Assembly (NCBI RefSeq): GCF_014762705.1
Contig: NZ_JABURL010000016.1
Span: 1-64,000 of the forward strand
Length of the DNA stretch: 64,000 nucleotides
Origin: Cyclobacterium sp.
Lineage (GTDB): Bacteria > Bacteroidota > Bacteroidia > Cytophagales > Cyclobacteriaceae
Direction of reading: 5' to 3'
The notes below the pieces were generated by a model. That model was not told the origin of the DNA, did not search any database, and saw only the letters and a list, made by a program, of their open reading frames with translations. Made by a program: the position numbers and the translations under genes. Positions within the stretch are counted from its first letter, which is position 1; each line of letters begins with the position of its first letter. Below are positions 17,790-25,941 of this stretch, piece after piece.

Positions 17790-17852
17790 GACGACGAAGT
17801 GGGTTTATATCATGTTGATTTTCGGCGATTTAACAAACACGTTATCGGCAGG
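17790..17852. repeat. Palindromic-ended repeat, copy B
   Basis: A 63-bp unit, 78% identical and gap-free to copy A, with the same GATTTAACAAACACGT block near the right end. Its left end (GACGACGAAGTGGG) has drifted, so the terminal inverted repeat is largely lost. It lies about 550 bp from copy A in the same orientation. Confidence 0.6.
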
Positions 17853-18005
17853 AAGAATGACAACTGAGTACGCTGAAGGTACACATATTGCACCAGGCTG
17901 CTGCGGGGGCTCGGGAAGTTCCTCAAAGTTTATGGTATTCAAAACCAGCGCCTCGAAGAAGACGATGCCCTTCATCAGAAACCATTTAATGGAAATTGGC
18001 AAAGG

Positions 18006-18049
18006 AAGAGGCAGGGCAAGATTGCCAGGGCTTTCTTGGCCTGCCTCTT
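18006..18049 (-). terminator. Long-stem hairpin downstream of uxaC
   Basis: AAGAGGCAGGGCAAG and CTTGGCCTGCCTCTT form a 15-bp stem with one mismatch around a 14-nt loop, about 65 bp past the uxaC stop. The T-run is better on the plus strand, so it may act in either direction. Confidence 0.5.
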
Positions 18050-18112
18050 TTAAATTTACCCGATGCCTCCGATGATTGCGCCTTCTAAAATTTTACCATG
18101 TAGGTTTTTATT

Positions 18113-19546
18113 TCAGGCTTCATAAAAGCCAAAATAATCCCGGGCATTATAGTAACAGATATTTTCCACCATTTGACCCAGCCACTTTTCATCGGCCGGC
18201 AATTCGCCATTGACCACGTCCTGGCCTATCAGGTTGCATAGGATTCTTCTGAAATATTCATGCCGTGGAAAAGAAAGGAAACTCCGGCTATCTGTAAGCA
18301 TTCCGACAAAACAACTGAGTATGCCCATGTTTGACAAGGTGTTCATTTGCTTTTCCATGCCATCTTTTTGGTCCATGAACCACCAGCCAGAACCAAACTG
18401 CACCTTGCCTTTGATGGACCCATCGTTAAAATTCCCCACCATGGTGGCCATTACTTCATTATCTGCAGGGTTGAGGTTATAAAGTATGGTTTTGGCAAGT
18501 TGATCGCTGCTATCCAGGTTGTTCAAATAGTTAGAAAGCGCTACGCTCTGGGGGAAATCACCAATGGAATCAAATCCTGTGTCCGGCCCCAATACCTTTA
18601 ACATCCTACGGTTGTTGTTCCTTAATGCTCCCAGGTGATACTGTTGCGTCCATCCTTTGGCATGGTACATTTTGCTCAATGCCGTAAGGGTTTTAAATTT
18701 AAAAAACCGTACTTCTTCAGGTTCCAGTGACTTCCCATCTTTGATCCTGGAAAATAGGGATGCAATGTCAAACTTATTTCCATCAAAGAAATACATTTGT
18801 TCCAGGCCGTGGTCTGCCAGCCTGCCTCCATTTTCGTGAAAGTAGCCAACCCGATTCTCCAGTGCTGACAGCAGGTCTTCGTATTTGCTTATTGTGATTC
18901 CGGAAACCTGAGATAATTTATCCAGATAAGAGAGGTAGTCCTTCGGGTTTTCTACCGCATAGGCTTTGTCAGGTCTGAAGGCAGGCAATAGCTTGAGCGA
19001 TAGGTTTTGTTTTTTTGCACTCTGGTGGTATTCAAGCGTGTCAATGGGATCATCCGTAGTACAAACTACCTCTACGTCCATTTTTGCAAGCAGGCCTCGG
19101 GTGTTGTAATCCTTTTCCTGAAGTAATCCTGTAGTTTCTTCATATACCTGGCTGGAAGTACTTTTATCAAGTAAATAATCTATGCCGAAATACCGCAATA
19201 ATTCAAGATGTGTCCAGTGATACAGGGGGTTACGCATGGTGTGGGGTACCGATTTGGCCCAGGTTTCAAATTTTTCCTGGTCGGTGGCATCACCGGTAAT
19301 GAATTTTTCGTTGACACCTAAAGTCCTCATGGCTCTCCATTTGTAGTGGTCTCCTTCCAACCAAATGGCGGTAATGTTTTCAAATTGCCTATTGGTGGCG
19401 ATATCATGTGGAGACAAATGACAATGGTAATCGATGATGGGCATTTTTTTTGCGTGGTCGTGGTAGAGTTTGCGCGCAAAATCACTTTTCAGAAGAAAAT
19501 CATCGGTTAAAAAGGTGCTTTTTGTAGCGTTTAGTATATTATCCAT
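18113..19546 (-). CDS. uxaC: Glucuronate isomerase (uronate isomerase)
   Basis: A 477-residue uronate isomerase of the amidohydrolase superfamily. It converts D-glucuronate to D-fructuronate and D-galacturonate to D-tagaturonate in the cytoplasm. Family hallmarks are MPIIDYHCHLSPHDIA near the N-terminus (metal-binding HxH, about residues 40-42), ITAIWLEGDHYKWRAMRTLGV (about 58-78), CTTDDPIDTLEYH, and the C-terminal GWWFMDQKDGMEKQMNTLSNMG block. Length and order are standard. It is divergent from an exported TIM-barrel gene, with a LacI-type operator sequence 75 bp upstream. The next pathway genes (uxaB/uxuB, kdgK) are not in the window. Confidence 0.95.
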   Translation of the reverse strand: MDNILNATKSTFLTDDFLLKSDFARKLYHDHAKKMPIIDYHCHLSPHDIATNRQFENITAIWLEGDHYKWRAMRTLGVNEKFITGDATDQEKFETWAKSVPHTMRNPLYHWTHLELLRYFGIDYLLDKSTSSQVYEETTGLLQEKDYNTRGLLAKMDVEVVCTTDDPIDTLEYHQSAKKQNLSLKLLPAFRPDKAYAVENPKDYLSYLDKLSQVSGITISKYEDLLSALENRVGYFHENGGRLADHGLEQMYFFDGNKFDIASLFSRIKDGKSLEPEEVRFFKFKTLTALSKMYHAKGWTQQYHLGALRNNNRRMLKVLGPDTGFDSIGDFPQSVALSNYLNNLDSSDQLAKTILYNLNPADNEVMATMVGNFNDGSIKGKVQFGSGWWFMDQKDGMEKQMNTLSNMGILSCFVGMLTDSRSFLSFPRHEYFRRILCNLIGQDVVNGELPADEKWLGQMVENICYYNARDYFGFYEA

Positions 19547-19620
19547 TTCCTATAAGTTTTTTTAAGTCGAAGTAATAATAAAAATTAATTTTATTTTAAA
19601 CCAGTAATTCTGGCAATAAG

Positions 19621-19632
19621 GCAATCGATTGC
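19621..19632. promoter_or_regulatory. LacI-family-type operator candidate, GCAATCGATTGC
   Basis: A perfect 12-bp palindrome with a central CG, the design typical of LacI/PurR-family operators. It lies in the 245-bp gap between the divergent uxaC and TIM-barrel genes, 75 bp from the uxaC start. The 12-mer CAATCGATTGCA, offset by one base, recurs upstream of the tandem DUF1080 gene at 22901. No LacI-family gene is in the window. Confidence 0.6.
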
Positions 19633-19791
19633 ACAAATTAAATTAAAATTTTATGAAAATATACTTTTTATTCTTTCTATTGCCATAAAATATGTTTGGC
19701 CTATATATTAATATTGCTATTTTTTAAAATAGGTTTTTATTTGATTCTATTACTGCTATCTTCAAGGGAATCAACTGTATTCTTACAAAAT

Positions 19792-20688
19792 ATGCTATCA
19801 TTACAAAGGAGAGGTTTTATCAGGAAAGGGCTGCAGCTTGCCAGCCTTCCCCTGATTTATCCACTTGCTCATGCTGAAAAGTTCTTCGTTGAGCGGAATA
19901 ATCTAAAATTAAGCCTTAATGCGTATTCATTCAATGCGGCCTTGTCTGAAGGCACACTTCAATTGGAAAAACTGTTTGATTATTGTGCCAAAGAAGGTTT
20001 TGCTGCTGTAGATCTCACGGCATATTATATACCTGAATACCCGGAGGTACCTTCGGATGGGCAATTGTATGGCATAAAAAAAATGGCCCATCACCGGGGC
20101 CTGCATATCAGTGGCACAGGAGTCAGGAATGATTTTACGCTAAGTGATCCCAAACTTCTGAAGCAGGAAATAGACTTGGTGAAAAATTGGGTGGTAGCTG
20201 CTGCAAAATTGGGTGCCCCGGTCGTAAGGGTATTTGCAGGTCCACGGCTGAAAGCAGGGGAAAGCTGGGAAGAAAAGGTTGAATTTGTAATACGGGCCTG
20301 CAAGGAATGCGCCAGCTTTGCTGCAGGGTATGGGGTGATCGTTGCCCTGCAAAATCACAATGAATTTGTTCAATCCGCAGCGCAGGTAGACTACATTATG
20401 GAAAGAGTGGATGAGGACTGGTTTGGACTGGTCCTTGATATAGGCAGTTATTCCCAACATGATCCCTATGAAGAGATCAGCAAAAATATCCGACATGCCG
20501 TAAACTGGCAACTCAAGGAAAATGTAAACCATTTCGGTACGCAAAAACCCGTTGACCTGAAGCGGTTGATAGCCCTTATCCGGGAAAGCAATTATCAGGG
20601 TTACCTGCCAATAGAAACTTTGGGCCCTGGGGATCCTTTTGAAAAAGTCAGCGGTTTTTTGGCCAGGGTTCAGGAGGCCATGGGATAA
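19792..20688 (+). CDS. Exported TIM-barrel sugar isomerase/epimerase-like protein
   Basis: A roughly 298-residue protein of the xylose isomerase-like TIM-barrel (AP endonuclease 2) superfamily. The ATG at 19792 is chosen because it starts a twin-arginine-like leader, LQRRGFIRKGLQLASLPL, with an Ala-rich cleavage region near residue 24. An earlier in-frame ATG would bury the leader. The barrel shows LSLNAYSFN at its start, VVRVFAG, VALQNHNEF and LVLDIGSY metal-ligand strands and a final YQGYLPIETLGPGDP. Related secreted proteins act on sugars or keto-sugars. Divergence from uxaC and the shared operator suggest a role in uronate or glycoside breakdown. The exact substrate is unknown. Confidence 0.75.
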   Translation: MLSLQRRGFIRKGLQLASLPLIYPLAHAEKFFVERNNLKLSLNAYSFNAALSEGTLQLEKLFDYCAKEGFAAVDLTAYYIPEYPEVPSDGQLYGIKKMAHHRGLHISGTGVRNDFTLSDPKLLKQEIDLVKNWVVAAAKLGAPVVRVFAGPRLKAGESWEEKVEFVIRACKECASFAAGYGVIVALQNHNEFVQSAAQVDYIMERVDEDWFGLVLDIGSYSQHDPYEEISKNIRHAVNWQLKENVNHFGTQKPVDLKRLIALIRESNYQGYLPIETLGPGDPFEKVSGFLARVQEAMG

Positions 20689-20725
20689 TTTATGTTTTGT
20701 AGCGGTTTTGGGATTTATTTCCTCT

Positions 20726-21188
20726 TCAATTAGTCAAGCGATTTCTACCATAAAGCCGAGAGAACACCAGCTCATCGTTTACGTCGTTTCCAAAAGCATG
20801 TATGTCTCCAATATTGTCCAATAGCCTGAATTCGTAATTTTTGATCAGGTTTTCCAATAGTTGCTCTGTTGCCGGTATGGTAGCTCGCCCGTAATCATCC
20901 GGCTGAGAAGCAGGGTCCAATAAAGGAAGGGCATTGTGCAGGTCATTTTTGATAGCGGCATAAATATCTGGAACAGATGGGTGCGTCACCTCTGTCGAAG
21001 GAAAACGAATCGATAAGTTGAGAATCCAACGGACCAAAGAGCTGAACTAATATGAAGTAATGATGTGCCTTGGTTAATTTCGCCTCGGCTACTCTTTGCT
21101 TTCTAATTTCATCCGACAATCCTTCTACTTCAGGTACTCGGTCTATGAGTGCATTACAAGTTTTGATCGCCAGATAAAGCTGCTCCAA
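20726..21188 (-). pseudogene. Remnant of a SusD/RagB-family gene
   Basis: Two overlapping minus-strand frames together read as the middle of a SusD-like glycan-binding lipoprotein. The first gives YLAIKTCNALIDRVPEVEGL...KLTKAHHYFILVQLFGPL. The second gives FPSTEVTHPSVPDIYAAIKNDLHNALPLL...DDYGRATIPA and then FRLLDNIGDIH...NDELVFS. A frameshift lies around 21015-21035, a deletion is likely after RATIPA, a TGA sits just before the first codons, and both ends of the gene are missing. No susC lies beside it. This is a decayed polysaccharide-utilisation component. Confidence 0.75.
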
Positions 21189-21341
21189 TCAGGCTAATCC
21201 TGAACTGTTTTGGAAAAACAGCTTAATGGATATATCGATTGAATTAGGTGGTTTATTAAAACCAGATTGAGTGAAATAATCAAATGATGGAATAAACAGA
21301 ACTATAGTGTAAAGAACTGTTGAAAATATTGGGGGAAAGTC
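21189..21341. other. Non-coding debris between the susD remnant and a terminator
   Basis: About 150 bp with no readable gene. A short inverted repeat, CTGTTTT-GGA-AAAACAG, lies just upstream of the susD remnant. It may derive from the lost upstream part of that gene or its transcript. Confidence 0.35.
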
Positions 21342-21381
21342 AAAATAAAAAGGCAAACCATTCGGTTTGTCTTTTTATTTT
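21342..21381 (-). terminator. 18-bp stem terminator after the tandem DUF1080 gene
   Basis: AAAATAAAAAGGCAAACC and GGTTTGTCTTTTTATTTT pair over 18 bp with one G-T, around ATTC. A/T tails flank the GC core on both sides, so it can act on both strands. It lies 25 bp past the DUF1080 stop. Confidence 0.8.
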
Positions 21382-21406
21382 GAAAAAAGTGATTGGTTAA
21401 TAAGTT

Positions 21407-22792
21407 TTAATCCAATTCTTTAATTTTTATATTTTTGTAATGCACCTCATCACCATGGTCCTGCAAAAGGATATGGCCTTCTTCTGCTTCACCAAAATTC
21501 TCCCAGACCTTGTATTTGCTATCAGCCACCAAATCTCTGTATGCATCGGAACCTCTGGTATATTCCACCACTTTCAGTCCATTGATGTAATGCTCTACGG
21601 TATTGTCCGGATGAACTACTATCCTTCCCTTGTTCCATTCGCCGATGGGGCGGACAAAGCGGGATTGCTTATCAGCTTTGATCAGGTCATACAAGGAAGC
21701 CAAAGTCCGGTTGCCATCTTTGCCCTGTTTGGCATCTGGATGTCTTTCGTCATCCAGAACTTGGTACTCCAACCCTATGGCTGAACCGGAATTGTTTTCG
21801 TTTAGGGTAACGAAGTATTTTACACCGCTATTGGCACCTTCTGTCAGTTTAAAGTCAAAAGCCAGATCAAAAGCACTGTATTTGTCAACAGTGACGATAT
21901 CCCCTGCATTGGCTGATTCTCTTCCGTCTGCAGCCTCTATGGTCAAAACACCATCATTGATGGTCCATCCCCCTTCAGGAAAGGTTTCTCCTTTGGCACT
22001 TCTCCAACCTTCACTGGTACTGCCATCAAAAAGGAGTTTCCAACCTTTGTCTTTTTCGTGCGGGGTCAGTTCATTGTCAATGGTACTTACCACAAATACG
22101 TCATTTTCAAATGGGGTAGGAGACAGGTCCTCGGTTTTGATGCGGATATTTCTGAAATAGGTTTTTTTGCCGGCATTTTCAGGATTGTCACCAATGCCAT
22201 GTACCTGCAGACCTATAAAGCCAGATTGATCCATATCATCTACCAAATAAGCTACTTCCTGTCCGTTGACCCAGGTTTTCAGGGTATTGTCGATGAATTC
22301 AACCCTGTAAGTATTGAACTCCCCTAATTTGAATGCGCTCCGGGCATCGGGATTGTAGGAAAGGGGGTAAAGCCATCCTCTCCTTGCCTCGTCATAAATT
22401 CCTCCAGACCAGGCCCTTTCTTTTGGGTCACATTCCACCTGATAGCCGAATACCCTACCTTTTCCGTCATTGGCGTCAGGATTGTACTGGCCACGTACCA
22501 TCACTCCGGAGTTGCTTGATTCATCATCTACCCTGATTTCCAGTTCGAGGATAAAATCTTCATAGGTTTGTTCGGTAACCAGGAAGGTATTGGGTGTATT
22601 GGCTACAGCGGAACCGACGATGACACCATCTTCAATACTGAACTCGGCTTCGCCATCCAGCTGTTTCCATCCATCCAGGCTTTCACCATCAAAAAGATTG
22701 GTCCATCCTTCTTTGGTTTCTACGGTAGGTTTGCCACAGGCAGCCATAAGTAAGCATACCAAAATGAGCAGGCTATAATTTCGTTTGTTCAT
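21407..22792 (-). CDS. Lipoprotein with two DUF1080 (3-keto-disaccharide hydrolase-type) domains
   Basis: A 461-residue predicted lipoprotein (LLILVCLLMAAC, Cys19) with two consecutive DUF1080 domains. Domain 1 (about 28-220) starts GWTNLFDGESLDGWKQLDG and contains SNSGVMVRGQYN and a YFRNIRIK end. Domain 2 (about 248-460) starts GWKLLFDGSTSEGWRSAKG and contains ANSGVKYFV, GLEYQVLDD and HYKNIKIKELD. DUF1080 has a concanavalin-like fold, and some members cleave 3-keto-glycosides. A duplicated arrangement is less common than single-domain forms. The gene has its own terminator, and an upstream 12-mer is shared with the uxaC promoter. I infer an outer-membrane or periplasmic role in oxidised-glycoside degradation; which domain is active is unknown. 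Confidence 0.85.
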   Translation of the reverse strand: MNKRNYSLLILVCLLMAACGKPTVETKEGWTNLFDGESLDGWKQLDGEAEFSIEDGVIVGSAVANTPNTFLVTEQTYEDFILELEIRVDDESSNSGVMVRGQYNPDANDGKGRVFGYQVECDPKERAWSGGIYDEARRGWLYPLSYNPDARSAFKLGEFNTYRVEFIDNTLKTWVNGQEVAYLVDDMDQSGFIGLQVHGIGDNPENAGKKTYFRNIRIKTEDLSPTPFENDVFVVSTIDNELTPHEKDKGWKLLFDGSTSEGWRSAKGETFPEGGWTINDGVLTIEAADGRESANAGDIVTVDKYSAFDLAFDFKLTEGANSGVKYFVTLNENNSGSAIGLEYQVLDDERHPDAKQGKDGNRTLASLYDLIKADKQSRFVRPIGEWNKGRIVVHPDNTVEHYINGLKVVEYTRGSDAYRDLVADSKYKVWENFGEAEEGHILLQDHGDEVHYKNIKIKELD

Positions 22793-23115
22793 AATTGGGT
22801 TATTTTACGTGTTTTATAGTATTTATTTGGTGATCAATTCATTTTTTCAAATTGCAGACAGTAAAGATAAACAATATACTTAGATTTAATAAGTATGGAA
22901 CAATCGATTGCATTAAACAAAAGAAAAGTAATCCATCAAGATAATGATTCACTGGCATGTACTATGTTCAGCTGCTGATGTCCTGCAAATAACAACAATG
23001 ATTGGTATTTTGCCTGTAGAAAGTATTTATCTTTAGTGCCTGGCACCAAGTATCGCTGTATTGGTAAGGTTTGGACATACTTTTGAATTGGCTTAACTAA
23101 AATCACTGGACACTC
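22793..23115. other. Divergent promoter region of DUF1080 and Na/Pi genes
   Basis: About 320 bp holding the CAATCGATTGCA operator candidate nearer the DUF1080 gene. TATCTTTA-like -7 sequences occur on both strands, neither with a convincing TTG at the right distance. No gene is evident. Confidence 0.4.
22901..22912. promoter_or_regulatory. Second LacI-type operator candidate, CAATCGATTGCA
   Basis: The 10-bp palindrome CAATCGATTG with right-hand extension CA is identical over 12 bases to the site between uxaC and the TIM-barrel gene. It sits 108 bp upstream of the tandem DUF1080 start. Two such matches within 3.3 kb, both in promoter gaps, suggest common control. Confidence 0.6.
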
Positions 23116-24765
23116 ATGGAGGGAAAATTTGATTATTGGGAGTTCCTTGCCGGCATCGGCCTTTTTTTGTGGGGCATGAGCCAATTGGAGCTTGCCATAA
23201 AGGAATTGGGGGGTACCTCTTTTAAAAATTTACTGCACAGGTTTACGGACAAATCCTGGAAGGGGATATTGGTGGGAATTGGTATTACGGCTATTCTTCA
23301 AAGCAGTTCGCTGGTTACCTTGATGGTGTTGGCATTTCTTGGGGGAGGAATGATAAGTTTGCGAAATTCCCTTGGTGTGGTATTGGGAGCCAATTTGGGC
23401 ACAACATTTACTGCCTGGGTGGTCGCGACATTTGGTTTCAAAATCAGTGTCGCGGATTTTGCCTTTCCATTTCTGGCCATAGGGGTGATGACTTACCTTT
23501 TCATGAACAGCAGGCCTTTCCTGAAAAACACCGGGATTTTTTTACTGGGATTCGGGTTATTGTTTTTGGGATTGGATTACATGAAACTAGCTATTGAAGA
23601 GTATGCTACGGCCGTGGACCTAAGTGAGCTCCAGTCCTACGGGCTTTGGGTGTTTTTTATCACGGGAATAATCATTACTGCAATGATTCAATCCAGTTCG
23701 GCCTTGATTGTGATCGTATTGAGTGCAGTAAATGCCCAGGTGATAGGGACAGACCATGCTTTGGCGATGGTTATTGGAGCCAATATTGGTACCACCTTTA
23801 CCCTGGTATTGGGTGCAATTGATGGTTCGGCGGATAAAAAGCGACTAGCCCTTGGCAATTTTGGCTTTAATTTTTTTGCAGGTGTATTTTGTTTTTTTTG
23901 GATTGACCAATTAATCGACATCTCTATTCATTTTTTTAATGTCGTGGATCCACTTATGGAATTGGTGATACTAAACTCACTCTTTAACCTGATCATGATT
24001 TTGGCGTTTTTTCCATTTTTACCTGCTATTGAAAAGTGGCTTACAAAAAGATTTCGGAGATATGTGCCTAAAGGAAGATCAAGGTATATTAAAAACGTCC
24101 CTTTGGATGTACCCTCTGTTGCGGTTCTTGCATTCGAAAAAGAATTGGAATGGGTGTTAAAAGACACTTTAAAATTGGTTTGGAAAATCATTCACAAACA
24201 CAAAAGGCCAAAAAAGGATGCGTCAGTTTGGAAAAAAATCACTTTTCAGCCCAAAGATTTGCTCCAGGATTATCAAAACCTTAAAAACCTGGAGGAGGAG
24301 TTGTATTTATTTGCCATGTTCCTCCAGGAGAAAAACCTAAGTCTGGATGAGGCAACCCTGTTAAATGACTTGACTCAAACCATGAGGTCACTCGTAATCG
24401 GAGCCAAAGAGTTTAAAGATATTGTTCATAATTTAGTGGAAATGGAGAATTCGGAAGAACCTTTTGTAGTGGATATTTTGGACAGGCTTCAGGGGGAGGT
24501 GAAGGATTTTCTTACGGTTTTCGAGGATTATGTGGCGATGGGAACAGATGATGAAGCCATAATGAAAAGTGTAAAGGCAAAATTGAAAAACAATTATTCT
24601 TCCCTCTTACAATTGTTGTATACTCAGCTAAAAACAAAAAAGACCGATGTGAGCATTTCCACCATGGCCAATGTCATTCAGCAGGTTTTTTCTGGTTTGG
24701 AACTGATATGGAGTGCAATAGGATCTTTACACAAACAAGAAATCGCCCCTGAGGAAAGGCTGTAA
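23116..24765 (+). CDS. Na+/phosphate cotransporter family protein with PhoU-like tail
   Basis: A 549-residue PNaS-family transporter. Eight to nine transmembrane helices in two inverted repeats occupy residues 1-310. Each repeat carries the signature QSSS motif (ILQSSSLVTL, Q62; MIQSSSALIV, about 195) followed by GANLGTTFT and GANIGTTFT. The C-terminal third (about 330-545) is alpha-helical and resembles the PhoU-like regulatory domain often fused to bacterial members. It should take up phosphate with sodium. It is divergent from the DUF1080 gene and has no phosphate-regulon neighbour. Confidence 0.9.
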   Translation: MEGKFDYWEFLAGIGLFLWGMSQLELAIKELGGTSFKNLLHRFTDKSWKGILVGIGITAILQSSSLVTLMVLAFLGGGMISLRNSLGVVLGANLGTTFTAWVVATFGFKISVADFAFPFLAIGVMTYLFMNSRPFLKNTGIFLLGFGLLFLGLDYMKLAIEEYATAVDLSELQSYGLWVFFITGIIITAMIQSSSALIVIVLSAVNAQVIGTDHALAMVIGANIGTTFTLVLGAIDGSADKKRLALGNFGFNFFAGVFCFFWIDQLIDISIHFFNVVDPLMELVILNSLFNLIMILAFFPFLPAIEKWLTKRFRRYVPKGRSRYIKNVPLDVPSVAVLAFEKELEWVLKDTLKLVWKIIHKHKRPKKDASVWKKITFQPKDLLQDYQNLKNLEEELYLFAMFLQEKNLSLDEATLLNDLTQTMRSLVIGAKEFKDIVHNLVEMENSEEPFVVDILDRLQGEVKDFLTVFEDYVAMGTDDEAIMKSVKAKLKNNYSSLLQLLYTQLKTKKTDVSISTMANVIQQVFSGLELIWSAIGSLHKQEIAPEERL

Positions 24766-24867
24766 ATTTATTCACCTATTAAAGGCTACACCCTGTTATT
24801 TGGATGTCTGAATCACTATTCCACCCGGCTCAATAAAAGCATAAATTTGGGTGGAAAACATCAAAGG

Positions 24868-24907
24868 AAAAAAACAGGCAGGTATTTTTCCTAAAACACC
24901 AGCCTGT
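24868..24907 (-). terminator. Intrinsic terminator after the universal stress protein gene
   Basis: On the minus strand ACAGGCTGGT pairs with ACCTGCCTGT (one mismatch) and is followed by seven T. It lies 13 bp beyond the USP stop. Confidence 0.78.
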
Positions 24908-24919
24908 CACCAAATACAC

Positions 24920-25747
24920 TTATTCAAATTTCACACTCAATACCGGAATATCGGTTTTAAAAAGCACCGTATCCGTTACGCCTATTTGATAGGATGCGTT
25001 CGTCTTTCGTACATTGGATGCGATTCCAATGATGCCTGCTTTTTCCTTTTCTGCAAAAGCTACAATGCCTTTTTCAGCATCGTCATGGTTAAAGATGTGT
25101 CGGTGAATGATCAGGTCCTCCTGACCCATGGCATATTTCCGCATTTGCTCTTCGGCTTTGTCACTGTCGGTAAATTTTGAAGGGGTATTGACAAACAGGA
25201 AATAGACGGAAGCACCTGTATTTTTGATCAGGGGCTTCATTCTGGTAAAGGCGGGCTTGCTGGCCTCATTGAACAGGGAAGCAAAAACCATCTTTTTCAT
25301 TGCCCTGCCGTCCAAAACTTTCTTTACTGCCAGGACCGGACAATTGGCGTTCCGCATTACCTTCTGGGTGGTGGAACCAATAAATTTTCCTTCTTCATAT
25401 CCTTTTCCATAGGCACCGATGACAATAAGATCTGCTTTTTGCTTTTCAGCCAATTCAGCCAGAACCTGATTGGGAACACCTACCTCGACTACAGCTTCAA
25501 TAGGGGTGCTCTTTACTTTATGGGTCATGATAAAGGATTTTAACTTATCCTTTGCTTCTGCTTCCAGATCAAGAATTTCCTGGTATTTTGTTTTTTCTTT
25601 TTCAGAGAGGTTTTTCCAATCCAGTTCAGAAGTAATGACATTTACACAGGTAATGGTGGCATCTCCTTTAGCAGCAATCTTCGCAGCACTTAAAAAGGCA
25701 TTTTCTGAATAGGGAGAAAAATCCACAGGAACTACAATGCGTTTCAT
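24920..25747 (-). CDS. Tandem universal stress protein
   Basis: A 275-residue protein of two UspA domains. Domain 1 (1-145) begins MKRIVVPVDFSPYSENAF and ends with the ATP-loop-like segment IVIGAYGKGYEEGKFIGSTTQKVMRNANCPVLAV, close to the G-x2-G-x9-G-(S/T) pattern. Domain 2 (150-275) ends GIASNVRKTNASYQIGVTDTVLFKTDIPVLSV and has lost the clear glycine loop. Such proteins help survival under energy or redox stress, though partners are unknown. The gene stands alone with its own terminator. A TGAC-CAAT-GTCA dyad 131 bp upstream may bind a CRP/FNR-family regulator. Confidence 0.88.
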   Translation of the reverse strand: MKRIVVPVDFSPYSENAFLSAAKIAAKGDATITCVNVITSELDWKNLSEKEKTKYQEILDLEAEAKDKLKSFIMTHKVKSTPIEAVVEVGVPNQVLAELAEKQKADLIVIGAYGKGYEEGKFIGSTTQKVMRNANCPVLAVKKVLDGRAMKKMVFASLFNEASKPAFTRMKPLIKNTGASVYFLFVNTPSKFTDSDKAEEQMRKYAMGQEDLIIHRHIFNHDDAEKGIVAFAEKEKAGIIGIASNVRKTNASYQIGVTDTVLFKTDIPVLSVKFE

Positions 25748-25877
25748 GATTTTAGGTTTTGGTTAAAAGCTTTATTCTTTCAATTCTGGAAACCACAAAA
25801 GAGCCATTTCCAGAGATACATGATCATATGTATAATCCATGTATTTCAAAATAAACAAAATGCTTTTTAAAAAAATA

Positions 25878-25889
25878 TGACCAATGTCA
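25878..25889. promoter_or_regulatory. CRP/FNR-like dyad TGAC-N4-GTCA upstream of usp
   Basis: A symmetric 4+4+4 dyad, TGACCAATGTCA, in the 194-bp gap upstream of the USP gene. A second symmetric stretch, ATACAT-N6-ATGTAT, lies nearer the gene (about 25818-25835). USP genes are often controlled by CRP/FNR-family proteins; the assignment here is only by resemblance. Confidence 0.35.
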
Positions 25890-25941
25890 CTTAAAGGAAT
25901 GATAATCTCCTTTCTTTTATTCTAAAAGAGAGCTGTTGGGG

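Larger units (their letters stand above)
17231..18112. other. 880-bp gene-free patch built from small repeats and hairpins
   Basis: No convincing coding sequence is present between fucP and uxaC. The patch carries two 63-bp direct repeats and a partial third copy, a segment resembling a dispersed Cytophagales repeat, a C5/G5 double hairpin and, near uxaC, a terminator-like hairpin. The core CATCGGTA or its complement TACCGATG recurs several times. Frames of 65-87 codons at 17805-18075 on either strand show no recognisable domain. The patch may be a landing zone for small non-autonomous elements. Confidence 0.6.

Noticed and set aside
17805..18075. Short frames on both strands in the repeat patch before uxaC
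   Set aside because: No family resemblance, no good starts, and they include repeat copy B.
21630..22160. 176-codon plus-strand frame opposite the tandem DUF1080 gene
   Set aside because: Shadow of a well-supported gene with two recognisable domains.
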